Part shown: in pieces, positions 1 through 12,477 of the stretch
Layout of the letters: every line of letters begins with the position of its first letter
Position numbering within the stretch: position 1 is the first letter of the stretch
Assembly: GCA_009809945.1 (NCBI GenBank)
Contig: WTPW01001005.1
Coordinates: 63,517 to 127,516 of the forward strand
Origin: Gigaspora margarita
Lineage: Eukaryota; Glomeromycota; Glomeromycetes; Diversisporales; Gigasporaceae
Direction: 5' to 3'
Length of the DNA: 64,000 bases
The notes under the pieces: generated by a model
What the model was told of the DNA's origin: nothing
Databases searched by the model: none
Seen by the model: the letters and a program-made list of their open reading frames with translations, nothing else
Program-made: the position numbers and the translations under genes

Positions 1-2063
1 AAAAAAAAAAAAAAAAAAAAGACAAAGTAAAAATTAAAAGGAGTTAGGACAAATTTTAGAATAACTTTGTCAATTTTAAAGCTATAATAATCTATTATAG
101 CTTGTTTTGAAGAGAAAATTTTGTTCTGGAACTTTTTCTAAGTTTGTAAATAAAGGTTAAAAGGTAGTTTTAGAGAAATTTAAGAAAAACCAATTTTGAA
201 GGCCTAAAGGCCAACAAGTGAGTTTTTTTGTTAAGTTTAGCTATTATCTGCTTGAAACTTGGCTATTATATGTAAATTGTGTGTAGATCAAGATTTTTTG
301 AAAATAAAAATAGGTTTACTTAATAAATTTCTAAGTTATAGAGGTTTTTTGAGCAAAATAATTGGATAAAGTTTGTGTACAAGTGATAAACAGAGAGAGT
401 TTTTATTGTATTATTAGTTGTAATTTTATATTACTTAACTAAATTATATTTCAATATGGAATAGTTAAAACCATGTATTTATAGAATTTTAAAATTTAGT
501 CAAAATTAGGGTTAAATTCTTAGGGTTGGAGTTAGGGTAGAGCTTTGACCTGGGACAGGTGACCTGTACAGATCATCTGACCCAGCAGGTCACGGGTCAA
601 AAATTGCTCTGACCCAGGTCAAATGGATCAGAATTCAAAACAGACAAAATAGTACAAAAATGCTATATTATATATACAATAATACATACTAGCTTGTCTT
701 ATGTTGCTTATGCAACGCGCTTAAGGTTTAAATTTTTTGTATTTAGTGACTATATATAAATAAATAAAATAGTATAAGATTATAATAATTTTGAATACTA
801 AACTATGTTATGGATATTGGGCTTAATGTTATATATAATGGATAGAACACAACAGATAGATATGTTTATATATTAGAGGTGAAAATGTACTTAAATTTGA
901 TGCTGTTTGCAAAATTTAAGATGAATAAAAAAAAAAAGTAATCACTAATTTCTGATTACTGATTTCTAATTTCTTTGATATTTTTTTTAAATTTAGATTA
1001 GACAAAATTTGCACATTTATTTTTTATTGCATGTTATCATTTTGTAATATATTTGCAGAAATAGAGTTTAGTATAAAATAATGAATCATATTTTTATAAT
1101 GATAAGTTTGTAAATTTTGTTTAGTCTAAAAGGCAAAAAAATGAAGAAATTGGAAATCAGTAATCGGACATTAGTGTTTACTCTTTTATATTGATTTCAA
1201 ATTTATAAAATTTGGAAGTGGCAATAAGTAAAATTTAAGAAAAATTTATAAATTCTGTGATTTAATATTAGAAAATTTTTGGAGATCAGTTTATTTGTGC
1301 ATATTATAAGATAATTATATTTATTAGTATAAGAATTTCTTTTATTTATATAATATAAAAAATATTAATTACAAAGAAAAAATAGTATTATTATTAGAAA
1401 GAAAGAAGTTTTTAGAATAAAAACATAAATTATTCTTTGTAAGAATTAGTAAGATTTGTCAGATCAGATAGTTATACAGAGCTGTACATAATTTGAGTAG
1501 AATGCTGCTTACTTATTTTCTGATTACATGTAGTAGTCTTTCAAGATTTCTTAATATTGTTTATTAATTTTTCAGTTTTTTCTTTATTAGAATTGTCAGT
1601 ATCATTGGAATTATTAATAGATTTTGGTTACTATCAGTATCTTCAATATTAGTAAATTTGACAAATTTATTTTTTGCCAAGTCATCTGTAAGATCTTTAT
1701 TTTCAGATCTTGAACATTTATTGGATGATATATTTAGAGGTGGGTACCATACACATAGGAGCATGCATAAATGCATTATGCATACACATGGTCTAACAAT
1801 CAATATATCAAACTGCCTATAGAAAAAAAATAATAATAATACTATTGCTATATTATAGTATTATGAGTTGCATATAGGGATATGATTTGGGTACTCTAGT
1901 ATAGCAAAAAAAGTTTGGATCATGTATCAATCTGCAGTAAATTAGCCAATAACAGTTTCCAATTTGGTGTAATGTAACATGATCAGGAAAAATTCATTCT
2001 AAAGAAATTAGAAAATCACTTATTTTTCAACAAACTTTATAAGAAACAACGTTCTGTGCATTA
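1..2063. other. AT-rich DNA without a recognisable gene
   Basis: The window opens with a run of twenty A. The rest is AT-rich sequence with no reading frame that looks coding in either direction; a minus-strand frame at 1564-1803 has no recognisable features and is not called. The only structured part is the GACCTG-rich repeat at 538-633, listed separately. Confidence 0.6.
538..633 (+). repeat. AGAGCTTTGACC-type repeat fragment
   Basis: The left tip TAGAGCTTTGACC is followed by alternating GACCTG/CAGGTC words. The same tip appears inverted as GGTCAAAGCTCTA at 23242-23254 and at 19717-19729, and in a degenerate form near 45885, so this is a dispersed family. I do not see a clear right tip or a target duplication here, so the copy is probably broken. 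Confidence 0.45.
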
Positions 2064-2433
2064 AGAGTAGGGTGAACATAGATCATTTTTAATAGTGATC
2101 ACATTGTAATCATATGAAATCAGGTGATTGACCAATCAGAATTGTAAACTATATAGATTCAGCCAATCAGAATTAATAAATTTTGTGTGATCTAAGGAAA
2201 TTTGGGTCATCTAAGTTTTTTTACCAATATATGAAGATAGATTTTTTAAAATGATATAGAGGTTAAAATTTTACTATAACAAATATGAAACTTCAAATTA
2301 TATACTATAAAAGTTTGGGGAATATTGGCTATAATTATAAAAAGTTTTATTAGAAGCATATTTTTGTTTTCTATATAAAATTTTGCTGTACCACATAAAT
2401 TATATGAAAATTGATCTACGTTCACCCTACCCT
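2064..2433. mobile_element. TA-flanked MITE, GGGTGAAC family, copy 1
   Basis: The terminal inverted repeats AGAGTAGGGTGAACATAGATC and its counterpart at 2412-2433 (AGGGTAGGGTGAACG when read inward) differ at only two of the first 22 positions. The element is flanked by TA on both sides (2062-2063, 2434-2435), as for Tc1/mariner-type insertions. It has no coding capacity; a minus-strand 84-codon frame inside it is non-coding. A second copy in the other orientation lies at 30790-33441, interrupted by a later insertion. Confidence 0.65.
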
Positions 2434-2944
2434 TAAGAAAAAAATTTCTTTGGTTGATTTTACTATATATAATGCTAGATCTGGTCTGGGTCTGGTTCAA
2501 ACTAGGTCTGGTCTGGAATCAAACTCTAAATTTTACCAGACTTAGACTCAACTATGAGTTCAGTTTGGGTCAGGTCTGAAGTCTGCTAACTGGTCTGAGT
2601 CTGAATGTATTTTTGGTGCTGAACAAGTTTACTTAGTATATAAAGTTAGAATTAATTAGTAAAATTTTATGAATTTTAAGAATTTATAGAATATTATTAA
2701 TAAAATTTTATAAAATCTTATAAAGCACAAATTTTTTTGAATAATATTATTCATTGTGATTTACGAATAAACTCTTTTCTGATTACTTGCAATCAGCAGA
2801 GAGTACACACATAGCACCCAACCCACTAAGAATACTGTTAAATAATTAATTAAACTTTCTCACACTCATCTCATTGTCTCCCTAAACACAAAGATTAAGC
2901 GCACTAGGATCTCAACATACAAAACTACTTCCACTGACTCAAAG

Positions 2945-5190
2945 TTGTTGCTGACTATGTCAGCAACATATAGCAACCCCGATACGGGTCAATCTATCAC
3001 CCTGTCTACAACTGAAATTCAGCCAATGCTAGTTGACTCTGATGATACTACAACAACACCTTCTAATGAGCAAAAAACAACCCAGAGACTAGAAAAGCCT
3101 TCTGCTAACGATAATGAAATGGAACTCTCTTACTCAAATCCAGAAAAAGTGTGAAATGCCCTGAGACCTCAAAAAATCTAGAGATTACGTCATCTGCACA
3201 ACAAAACAAAACAATACAACAAAATTTCCCACGGCCTACACAACTGGACATAGATTTCTTACCCTCCAACCCATATATCCAAAATTCCCATGACGTAATT
3301 TTTCATGCTGATTATCAACCCACAACAGAGCGACAAGATGTACCTAATTAGAATGTTTCAGAACAAATCTTTATTGAGACTACCAGCTGACCCAATTAGA
3401 TGAGGAAGACTTCTTTGATTTTACTAACCCTTCCGATCCCTAGTCTCTGACCTAAAATGTAATACTAACCTGGCAATAGAAATAGAAACAGACTCAAATA
3501 GAACCATAGACAAAGACTCACTGACCAAGTTGACTTACAGTGAAGCACTTTCTAATCCTTGAAGTAGGATTCTGAACTTTGAACTATATAATTCTAATGC
3601 AGACAACTGGCACGCGATTACCTCAGCCTGGTATACTGAAATGTTAAAGGACCACAAAGCTTATACCCCTTCGACCCAATGATTTGGCTGACAAATAAAA
3701 TTCTCCACACAATAGAAAACTATGAAAACCTACTAGAATTCATCGAATACAAATTGTTTACAACACCAACTCAAATTGCTATTCCTCATGCTATTAATCT
3801 GAAACTTACATATCAAGATACAGCTTTTTATCACAAATTTACTCAAAATACTGCCCACCAACCACAATACCAAAAAGAATTTTTATTACTACTAAATAAG
3901 GCTATCGACTGCTACAAAAAAACCTATGATGTCCCAGTCACCACAAAAAACAACTAAGACCAAATATTTTTTGGTCTAAAGAAAAAACTAGTCATAGACT
4001 TTATCTCAAATATGGAATTCCTAGACATGGATGCACATGCTATTACTCAACAACTATACAGCCTCTGAGGGTTCACCAAAATTAATCATAATGAAAAATT
4101 TGAACGAACTAGAGCAAACATCAGAGAAGTCTTGGCAAAACTTCTGGTCCCACTTCCAGGTTCTCCTGATGAATTTCCAACAGAATTAAGTGAACTAATC
4201 CCTTTCCAATTGCCAATTGCCAACTGACATTATACCCGACAAAGTGTTAAAGCCTTAAGAAAAATTTTTCAGTTCTCTCAACTACCAGATACTTACTTCG
4301 CCAATTTCCGCACCCCTCTGCTAGAGGCTTCTAGTGCCCTAAACGAATCAATTTGAGGGTTATTCCTGATCACTGACCCAGAGGAATTACAGAATCTCTT
4401 TCAATATGTTAGACACCTCAGGAAATATTACACCTTTGAAAAAGTGCTTCCATCCTACTTTGATCTCCCAGAAACTAAACCCCCTTTGCCAGCCACCCCC
4501 CAGGCCTTGGATAGTGAAATCGCCCACCTATTTCCTTTTTTGCCAAAGGATGCAGCAGATTTCCGTAGACATATAGAAATACTACGAGAATACTACACCT
4601 TCAAGAGGGTCCCAAATGACTATATTCGCACTAGGCGAAGACTACTAGCTATCCCCTCAGACTTAAAATTGTTGGGCTCATACAGCTTTCCAATAGATAA
4701 CCAGCAGATACTACAAGAATTCCTAGCAGAAATTGCTCAAACTCACTTCATACCGGAACCACTTCTGACCGTATACACAAATTTGAACCACACCAACAAA
4801 CCAGAACTTCTGTGGGACTACAGAGAACTGAAAAACGTAACAGTTAAACTCCCAATAACTACCCAAAAGATCTAGTTACTACAGCTCGTAGACTGAGAAA
4901 GTTATACTTCTTTAGAACCATCCCAGATAGCTGGTTAAATATCCCTAAATGACTGAAGAATGTACAAGAAAAACCAAGTCTCCCAAATACCCTTGAAGAA
5001 ATCATAAAAGCACTACCTGACCATTTCCCGCACAATTCTCTAGTGCTCCCAATTACCAAATACAAAGAATTCATTCCCATTATAGACATACTAAGAACAA
5101 AATTCTTCTTCACAAATGTTCCCAATTGCATTATTAACTTAACTGACCTCCCCAAACCCGACTGGAAGATTTTTAATTATAAAAACTAAC
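2945..5190 (+). pseudogene. L1 first reading frame (ORF1), repeat-module protein, decayed
   Basis: The frame can be followed through three-frame jumps from MSATYSNPDTGQS (2957) to about 5187. I do not recognise an RRM, zinc knuckle or other standard ORF1 domain. The N-terminal part is polar and rich in Ser, Thr, Asn and Gln. From about 4200 the protein consists of at least six degenerate repeats of 51-65 residues. Each has a Leu-Pro-Ile or Pro opening, a helix with Leu-Arg-Lys, an aromatic box (YYTF, YYTF, LYFF, KFFF) and then a hydrophobic-Pro turn (VP, LP, IP). Repeats start near 4207, 4360, 4528, 4681, 4849 and 5043. The longest open stretch is 4444-4875 (143 codons). Copy L2 preserves the same modules. 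Role is unknown; by position it would be the RNA-binding or chaperone protein of the element. Stops at 4225, 4354 and 4950 break it. Confidence 0.7.
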
Positions 5191-5265
5191 ATTGACTAGT
5201 ACAAAAGAAACAAGAACAACACCTCAACAGGTTTCAATCACACAATTACCCTTAGACAACTTTTT

Positions 5266-8200
5266 GTTTACTGATGGAATTTCCATCATCATTCACAATA
5301 TACAGGGCACAAATAATCAATTAAAATTACAAAACTAGATTGAACATTGTCATGAAGCAAATTTTCATATAATTGCCCTTACCAAAACCAAACATACTAA
5401 CTCCAACTCTAATCACACGAACCCCCTCTATTTCTTCTTCTATACAAATTTTACACCCTATAATAATAAACAAAGGGCCTCCAGCCTAGGTACTGCTTTA
5501 ATGGTCTGCAGACCCCTGCAACCCTACATTCACAACATTAAAACCTTTGAAGGCACAGCACTCTACATCGACTTTTACTTCCCCTCCAACAAGACTAGAA
5601 TAATTTTGACATATCTACCATCAATCACTAACTACCCCAAGCTATGCAAACGCACACAAGAACAGCTATTGAATTGGTTTATCAAGGCTAAAAACAAGAA
5701 CTAGAATATCATACTATTAGGGAACTTTAATGAAAAACAAATTAGAAATACTAAATTTCCTCTATTTACCAACTTAAATGCAGTTAACGCTATAAGCCTC
5801 CTGGATTTCCACAATATTACACAACCCACCTGAATAGGCCCCACTACTACTAGCCAAATAGATGACATTTGGTGCACAAATAATATAATTCTGGACTTGG
5901 ATGCTCCTTCAATGCAGAGCGCCTCTTTTATCACTGATAGTGATCACGATATAATCTCCATGACTTGGCACATCCAAATCCAGAAACAGAACACTCCCGT
6001 AATAAAAAGAGGAAAAGAAAAATCTACCAATATGAAAAAATGTCGAATGAAAATTGGGAGGAATTTACTAAAGATATAGACCACCTTTTCAAACCACAGG
6101 AGCTACCAAATTTGCTTAAAGACTTATCTGAGCTAAATAAATACTAGCACAATTGGTCAGCAGCAATCAAACAACAGATCAGCAAACACATTCCTTTTCT
6201 TTCACTGCTCCCAAAACCTTTTATGCTTTATCACTAAAAGCGACACACCTTCACAGCGCACTCAAAATTACAAATAAGCTTCTTAGAAAACTAACTATCT
6301 CAACATCTCCCTCCTTTCAAGAAGTTAAAAACATGCTTAATAAAATTGCGGAACTAACAAATATCGAAATTCAAACCTCGTCGCAGGATGACCTAACCAC
6401 ATCGCTTCTCTACACAATCAAAAACATAAAAAGCATCAGGCACACTATCTGGCTGGCAAGGAACACAGAAAAACTACAAGAAATAAACAAAAGACTAGAT
6501 TTTTACACCAACTGTAGATACAATGACTTCACCAACCATACAACAAGAATACTTGATAGCATTCTAAAATAAAGACACTTGCCAGTACAAATGGATAAAA
6601 TTATTTTGCCTGACAGAGTACTGATTGAGAAACAGGAAATAAAAAAGCACATACGCAGCCACTTCAAAACCTGGACAAGAACTAACCTTCCACTAGTGGA
6701 CCCAGTTCTCGTAGAGGAATGGGAAAAATTATACCAACCTATAGATTCTATCGATACCAATATATATCATACAATCGTAGACCCCATTTCCTTACAAGAA
6801 TTGGAACACACCATAAACCATGCACCTAAATGAAAAGCCCCGGCCCTCTTGCAATTACAAATGAAGTGCTTCAATATCTCCCTACTTCCGCACTGAGACA
6901 GCTACTACTAATACTAAACACTTGTCTACGATTAAACAAAGTACTGAACCAGTAGCTGCGAGCTAACATTTGGCCCATTCCCAAAAAGCCAAACTATAAC
7001 TATGACCTATCTAGTACTCGCCCAGTCACCTTGATAGATCATATCAAAAAAATCTTCACCAAAATCTTAAATAACAGACTCACCCCCATCATTATGCGGA
7101 ATAATGTACTATTCAACAAAACATCGCTGCCTTCTCTTACCAATCAACAGACCAACCCATACTACAACTAGGCAGATACTAGAAGATGCGATTACCAATT
7201 ACAAAGAGATATGGGTCCTGTCACAGGACATGTCAAAAGCCTTCGACTCAGTACACATCCAAACCCTATCCAAAGCATTACAGAGAATTAAAATACCCCC
7301 ATCACTTATAGAACTACTAACCTACCTTCTCTCTAATCGTACTAACCAAGTAATTACAGATTTAGGATTCACAGAACCTTACAACATGCAAGATGGAATA
7401 GATCAAGACGAAACACTCTCTCCACTCTTATGGAAGATCTTCTATGACTCGCTCATTTCCAAAATTGAACAATCATACAAGGGTTACAGTTGCGTCACCT
7501 CCCCTCCCCAGATCAAATTAATAAATACCACAGTCATAGCTTACATGGATGATTCCCTATAGGTAGCTTCTAACAAGACTGAACTATCAAAAATTCTTAA
7601 AACAATTGCTAGCTTTTACTGTCTCAACAATATCAAGGTCAACCTATCTAAATCCTCTCTGATCACCAACTCCTCCTCCAACAACAAAAGTATAACCTAT
7701 GACCACTCGGACATACAAGCACTACCCAGTAATTCACTGCTTAAATACCTCAAAGCATGGTTCACAATAAACAAAAACCACCATAGTATACAAAAATTAA
7801 TTACAGCAGAAATAAATGCTAGCCTACGCAGACTTCACTATGCAAAAATTACAGAAAAGCAAGCTATTTACATTATCAACCATGTGATAATTCCACGCTT
7901 CAAATATAGGCTATACTCATCCTACCTTAGACACAACCAACTAAACCTACTAAGACAATCCATGACTAACCTGGTCAGATGCAAAGCTAAATTAGCACGA
8001 GGCCTCCCCAATTCCTTTCTATTCTCCCAGGAATATACGCCCTTATAGTTATTGAACATACACAAGACCATGCCTTAATCTCAACACTGTAAAAAGGCCT
8101 AAGCCACCCAGACTTCGAATCAGTTTATCTTAAAATCGGTATATAGCAAATCCAGGATACAGCTAACTGTGCTACTTCTGTTCTTCTCGAACGCCCTATT

Positions 8201-10200
8201 CTCCCACTTAACCAACTCCACACCTATACTGCACAGGCTATTATAGCTATTCACAACCTTAACATAGCTTCGATAATCTACAACAAGACTGGCTAATAAT
8301 CAAAAAACAAGCTAGCACCCCAATTGACCAGATTATTAACCTACATCCCAAAAAAACATATCTCAAAGAGAAGCTAAATAAGCTGCACATAACCAGTATT
8401 GAATAATTCTTAAACTTGAACAACTGTGAATTGGTTGACTAGAAAACTTTCCACCACAACATCAAGAAGATTCCAAGGGGAAGAACACCAAAATGGTTCT
8501 CACTCATGCAAGAATTGATTACATCCACAGCTATGCCCAGCTTCGCTCTAATCGAACCAAACCACTTTATCACCCCTACATGGACAGAAAAAAAGGATAG
8601 ATAATAACTAGACAAGGCGGAATAGGAAAAATCTTTAACCCCAACATACCAAAGCTAAAAGTCAAACATTATATTAGACCACCATCCTCCTTACAGAACT
8701 TAATACCTTGTCCTGGTTGCCACTTAAAGAACCCAAAATTCAAACTAGTCCACTATTACTTCTATACTGACAAAACAAAAATTTTTAATATACAAGTAAA
8801 CTCAAAATACATGATTCATGCAAACATTAAAGATATCAAATGAGCATTCAAACTCAAATATCCAATTACTAACAATACTACCGTATGACCTACCTTCTCT
8901 AAGGTATTATCCATGTTTGAAAACCCCTGACAGATAAATGGACTGTGCTTGTAAGCCACCACTTTAAAAAGAAATGCCTAACTTTACACATTATCTGCAC
9001 AAAAGCCAAAGATGCAAATATCAGAAAATATATTACATCTATACAAACCCTCACATTGGAACAACTGATATGCTCTTACAATAAATACTGCCTGTTGAGC
9101 ACCAACTCCCTCTTAACAGCCTTGATCTTTATACTCACCACAATAGAAACAACTACTACAATAGACCTAACTACTAATGACACTTCATTTAAAAACTTAG
9201 TTGAACAAATAAAAAACACTCCCATAACAGATAATAGAAGTATAGATAAGGAGGCCTTTCCATTAATGTCGCGCATTCTCTATTGTTTGTTACTGGACAG
9301 AAAACTACTAATCACATTTGATCGAAATTTGAGAGCTAGAAACACAACAATCCCCATTGCATAAGATACTATACATCAAAAATTTTTACATAATCAATAC
9401 ACCACACTACTTCTGCACACTTCAACTCCCCTGCAGACAAACACACTTCTAAAAGAGATATAAAAAGTAACTAACAACCTCAGATGGCACAACCAATAGC
9501 GTATTATGCAATGGGACTAAACATAAACGATATCAACTGGGACCTGACAATAGAATACTTGTCCTTCAACGACCGCCCAAAAGCACTATATACTCATCCC
9601 TCACTGTCAAATCTGAAGAACTTCAAAGTTAAACTCCTGGCAGAGGAACTCGCAATACACCTCCTCCTACACTTCCACAACCCTACAAAGAATCCAAACC
9701 ACTTATGCCCAAGGTGCTAGGGTGCCCCAGAAGACATCATTCATCTATTAACATGCATAACCAACCCTTTTTTCTTTCATACAGAATTAAATAGAATCCT
9801 AAATAGAATAGCAGAAAAACACAAACTAACCTACGAGACCTCTCACAATTTTGTACAAAGTTACATAGATCTCTACATTGCTAAAGCGGCCCTAATAGGA
9901 ATAATCACTACAAACACCACAATCCCACTAAATAATAAAAGACTAAACCAAAAATACACGCTCCTACTCCACCATCACATAGCGGAATTCATATACTGAG
10001 AACTCTGGTTACCTTCAAGAATGGCACAACATTCTGGGGTCCTTCCTCTCCTATTTCCAATACCTCTGCCAACCCTAATTTCAACAATACCATTAACCCA
10101 CCAATCTCTTATGCAAAAATTAATTTCATATATTTCACACAATACAACTTCTCTATATAAATTACTCGAAAACTAGAGGTTCATGACTATTCTAGTAAAG
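5266..10200 (+). pseudogene. L1 second reading frame (ORF2): APE-type endonuclease, reverse transcriptase, CCHC zinc motif
   Basis: The APE-type endonuclease domain spans about 5270-5985. It shows HNIQG, a LTKTK box where the family has a catalytic Glu, GNFNE in place of GDFN, and DSDHD near its end. The reverse transcriptase spans about 6579-8060. It shows IWPIPKK, motif A as LSQDMSKAFDSV (about 7216-7251), motif B as DQDETLSPLLW, and motif C as AYMDDS (about 7540-7557). The C-terminal zinc motif CPRC...HLLTC lies at about 9706-9760. I could not see an RNase H domain. Frameshifts occur near 6845 and 7110-7180, and in-frame stops are at 5336, 5702, 5831, 6831, 6953 and 7560. Several of these sit where Trp is expected, so Trp codon TGG became TAG or TGA. 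The protein would nick DNA and copy the element RNA at the target; this copy cannot. Confidence 0.85.
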
Positions 10201-10340
10201 AATTAGGTCAAGAGTAAACATAGCTCTTACCTCTACTTCCCAAATAGATTAGTTTATTCCTACATGTATTTCTTATATGTATAATTGGCATAATCTTAAT
10301 AAAAAAATTAGAGGATAGACCTCTCTTTAAAAAAAAAAAA

Positions 10341-11680
10341 GCACAAATTTTTATTAATTAATCCTAACTTTATGCACTAAGTAAACTTGTTCAGCATCTA
10401 AAAATACATAAATTAGCAAAATTATTTTATTTTACTTGAAATTTATAGAATAATGTATAATTTGGGATTTTTGATCAAAAAAGTCAAATTTAAGCCTCTT
10501 TTCTCCAAATTTCAAGTAAAATAAAAACAATTCTGCTGATTTAATGTATTTTTAAATGCTAAACAAGTTTACTTAGTGCTTTAAGTTAGAGTTAATTAGT
10601 GAAATCTTGTGAATCATAAGATTTTATAGAATTTTATTAATAAAATTCTATAAAATCTTATTATACACAAAAGTAAACTTGTTTAGCATCTATAATTACA
10701 TCAAATCAGCAGAAGTATTTTTATTTTACTTAAAATTTAGAAAATAGATGCATAATTTTGGATTTTTGATCAAAAAAGTCAAATTTAAGCATCTTTTCTT
10801 CAAATTTCATGTAAAATAAACAATAAATTTGCTAATTTAATGTATATTTAGGTGCTAGACAAGTTTGCTTAGTGTATTAAGTTAGAATTAATTAGTAAAA
10901 TTTTGTAAATCATAAGATTTTATAGAATCTTATTAATAATATTCTATAAATTCTTATCTGTTATGATTCCCAAATTCTTATTAAGTAATTCTAACTATAT
11001 GCACTAAGTAAACTTGTTCAGTATATATAAATATATTAAAGCAGTAGTATTGTTTTTATTTTTATTTTACTTAAAATTTAGAGAATAGATGTATAATTTT
11101 GGATTCTTGATCAAAAAAGTCAAATTTAAGCACCTTTTTTCCAAACTTCAACTAAAATAAAAACATAACTGCTGATTTAATGTAATTATAGGTTATAAAC
11201 ATGTTTATTTAGTGCATAAGTTAGAATTAATTAATAAAAATTTGCAAGTCATAGAATTTTATTAATAAAATTCTATAAAATCTTATTTTACAGAATTTTA
11301 TTAATTAATTCTAAATTTGTTACACTAAGTAAACTTGTTCACACCTATAATTACATTAAATCAGTAGTATTATTTTTATTTTAGTTGAAATTTGGAGAAA
11401 TGATGCTAAAATTTGACTTTTTTGATCAAAAATCCAAAACTATGAATCTATTCTCTAAATTTCAAGTAAAATAAAAATAAGTATGCTGATTTGATGTATT
11501 TATATGTGCTAATAAAGTTTATTTTGCATAAAGTTAGAATTAGTTAATAAAAATTTGTGAATTATAAGATTTTATAGAATTTTATTAATAAATTATATAA
11601 ATTCTTATGATTCACTAATTAATTCTAACTTCAGGTACTAAGTAAACTTGTTTAGCACTAAAAAATATATATAAATTATT
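10341..11680. repeat. Array of alternating palindromes, right part
   Basis: The unit is about 300-330 bp. It alternates a palindrome bounded by GTTTACTTAGTGC and its inverse with a second palindrome bounded by TTTTACTTGAAATTT and its inverse around TTTTTGATCAAAAAA. Inverse boundary words recur near 10377, 10665, 10995, 11320 and 11632, and direct ones near 10557, 10850, 11190 and 11510. Together with 2620-2736 this makes about five units, as in the element at 39191-41016. Confidence 0.75.
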
Positions 11681-11745
11681 TGAACTTAGACCAGTTTGCA
11701 AACTTCAAACCAGACCCAAACAAAACTCAATCTTGACTTAGAACC

Positions 11746-12477
11746 AATAATAAATTTTAACTATATTGCATATATATACATGCATACTCATATTATGTTT
11801 ATGCATAGTAGCAAAAATACTATTTTGCACACTTCTAGATGTATTATTTGATTCATTTAAGGTCGTCAGTTTGGAAGGTTTAGCTTTCAGTGAATCTTCT
11901 AAATTTTTGAACATGTTCTAATAAATGTGCAAAAGCTTGAACCAAGTTGGGTTCAAAAGAGTTAATAGTAGATAAGAATTGTCAGTTTTAGTTTTTTTTT
12001 TTTTATATTTATAACATATTTCTTTTGCATAAACATAGAGATCATGGCTATAATTTCCATAAACCCAATTACAAATAAAATTGAATCAATGATTGTATAG
12101 TAGTTTTAAGATAGCTAAATCTTGAATTATTATGGAAAAAGACTATCTTGAATGCTCTTGACCATTAATGTAGTTAGTTATAATTATTTTGATAATGCTA
12201 TCATTATTATTAATTCTGTTGGCATATCTTGTAGTGTTCCTGTTAGAGAGACTTTTAAAGGACATTTATTTTTAATATTAAGATCTTATCAACAATAGTT
12301 AAATGGGTTAAAGTTGACATGGTCATCTAAAGATATTAGAAATTTTAAATAAAATTGATTTTGTGAGATTAATTTAAAATAATTTATACCTTTGGTCTCA
12401 TAAATCCATTATTGAGTGAAGGAATGATTTTTTCTCCAATAGAGTAATATTATACTCTTTTGAAGAATACTTGGGTT
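11746..12477. other. AT-rich flank of a hAT-like element
   Basis: No recognisable gene. From about 12120 to 12477 there are short open stretches in the plus direction that continue after 17157 when the hAT-like element is skipped, so this may be an old coding or repeat sequence that was split. I could not assign it. Confidence 0.4.

Larger units (their letters stand above)
2737..10340 (+). mobile_element. Near full-length LINE, copy L1
   Basis: This is a non-LTR retrotransposon of about 7.6 kb ending in a run of A (10329-10340). It is flanked by a perfect 12-bp target duplication, GCACAAATTTTT, at 2725-2736 and 10341-10352; up to three more A could belong to it. It carries about 200 bases of 5' leader, a first reading frame of unknown family, and a second frame with an endonuclease, a reverse transcriptase and a C-terminal CCHC zinc motif. 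Both frames are broken, so the copy is dead. The 3' end has a small hairpin (GAGGATAGACCTC) just before the tail. The insertion split a pre-existing palindromic array, which shows it is younger than that array. Confidence 0.9.
2475..11745. mobile_element. Palindromic-array element split by the L1 LINE
   Basis: The left end (2475-2600) consists of GGTCTGGTCTGGGTCTGG-type words and the right end (about 11690-11745) carries the same words inverted. Between them lies an array of alternating palindromes (2620-2736 and 10341-11680) matching the array at 39370-40860. The left arm stops exactly at the L1 target site and resumes after its poly(A) tail. I could not fix the outer ends or a target duplication, so the boundaries are approximate. 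Confidence 0.6.

Noticed and set aside
1..20. Poly(A) as the tail of a LINE entering from the left
   Set aside because: Possible, but no element sequence lies inside the window before it, so it cannot be supported.
4225..7562. TGA recoded as Trp in this genome
   Set aside because: Expected Trp positions are also TAG, TGG is used normally, and frameshifts occur in the same frames. Ordinary decay explains it.
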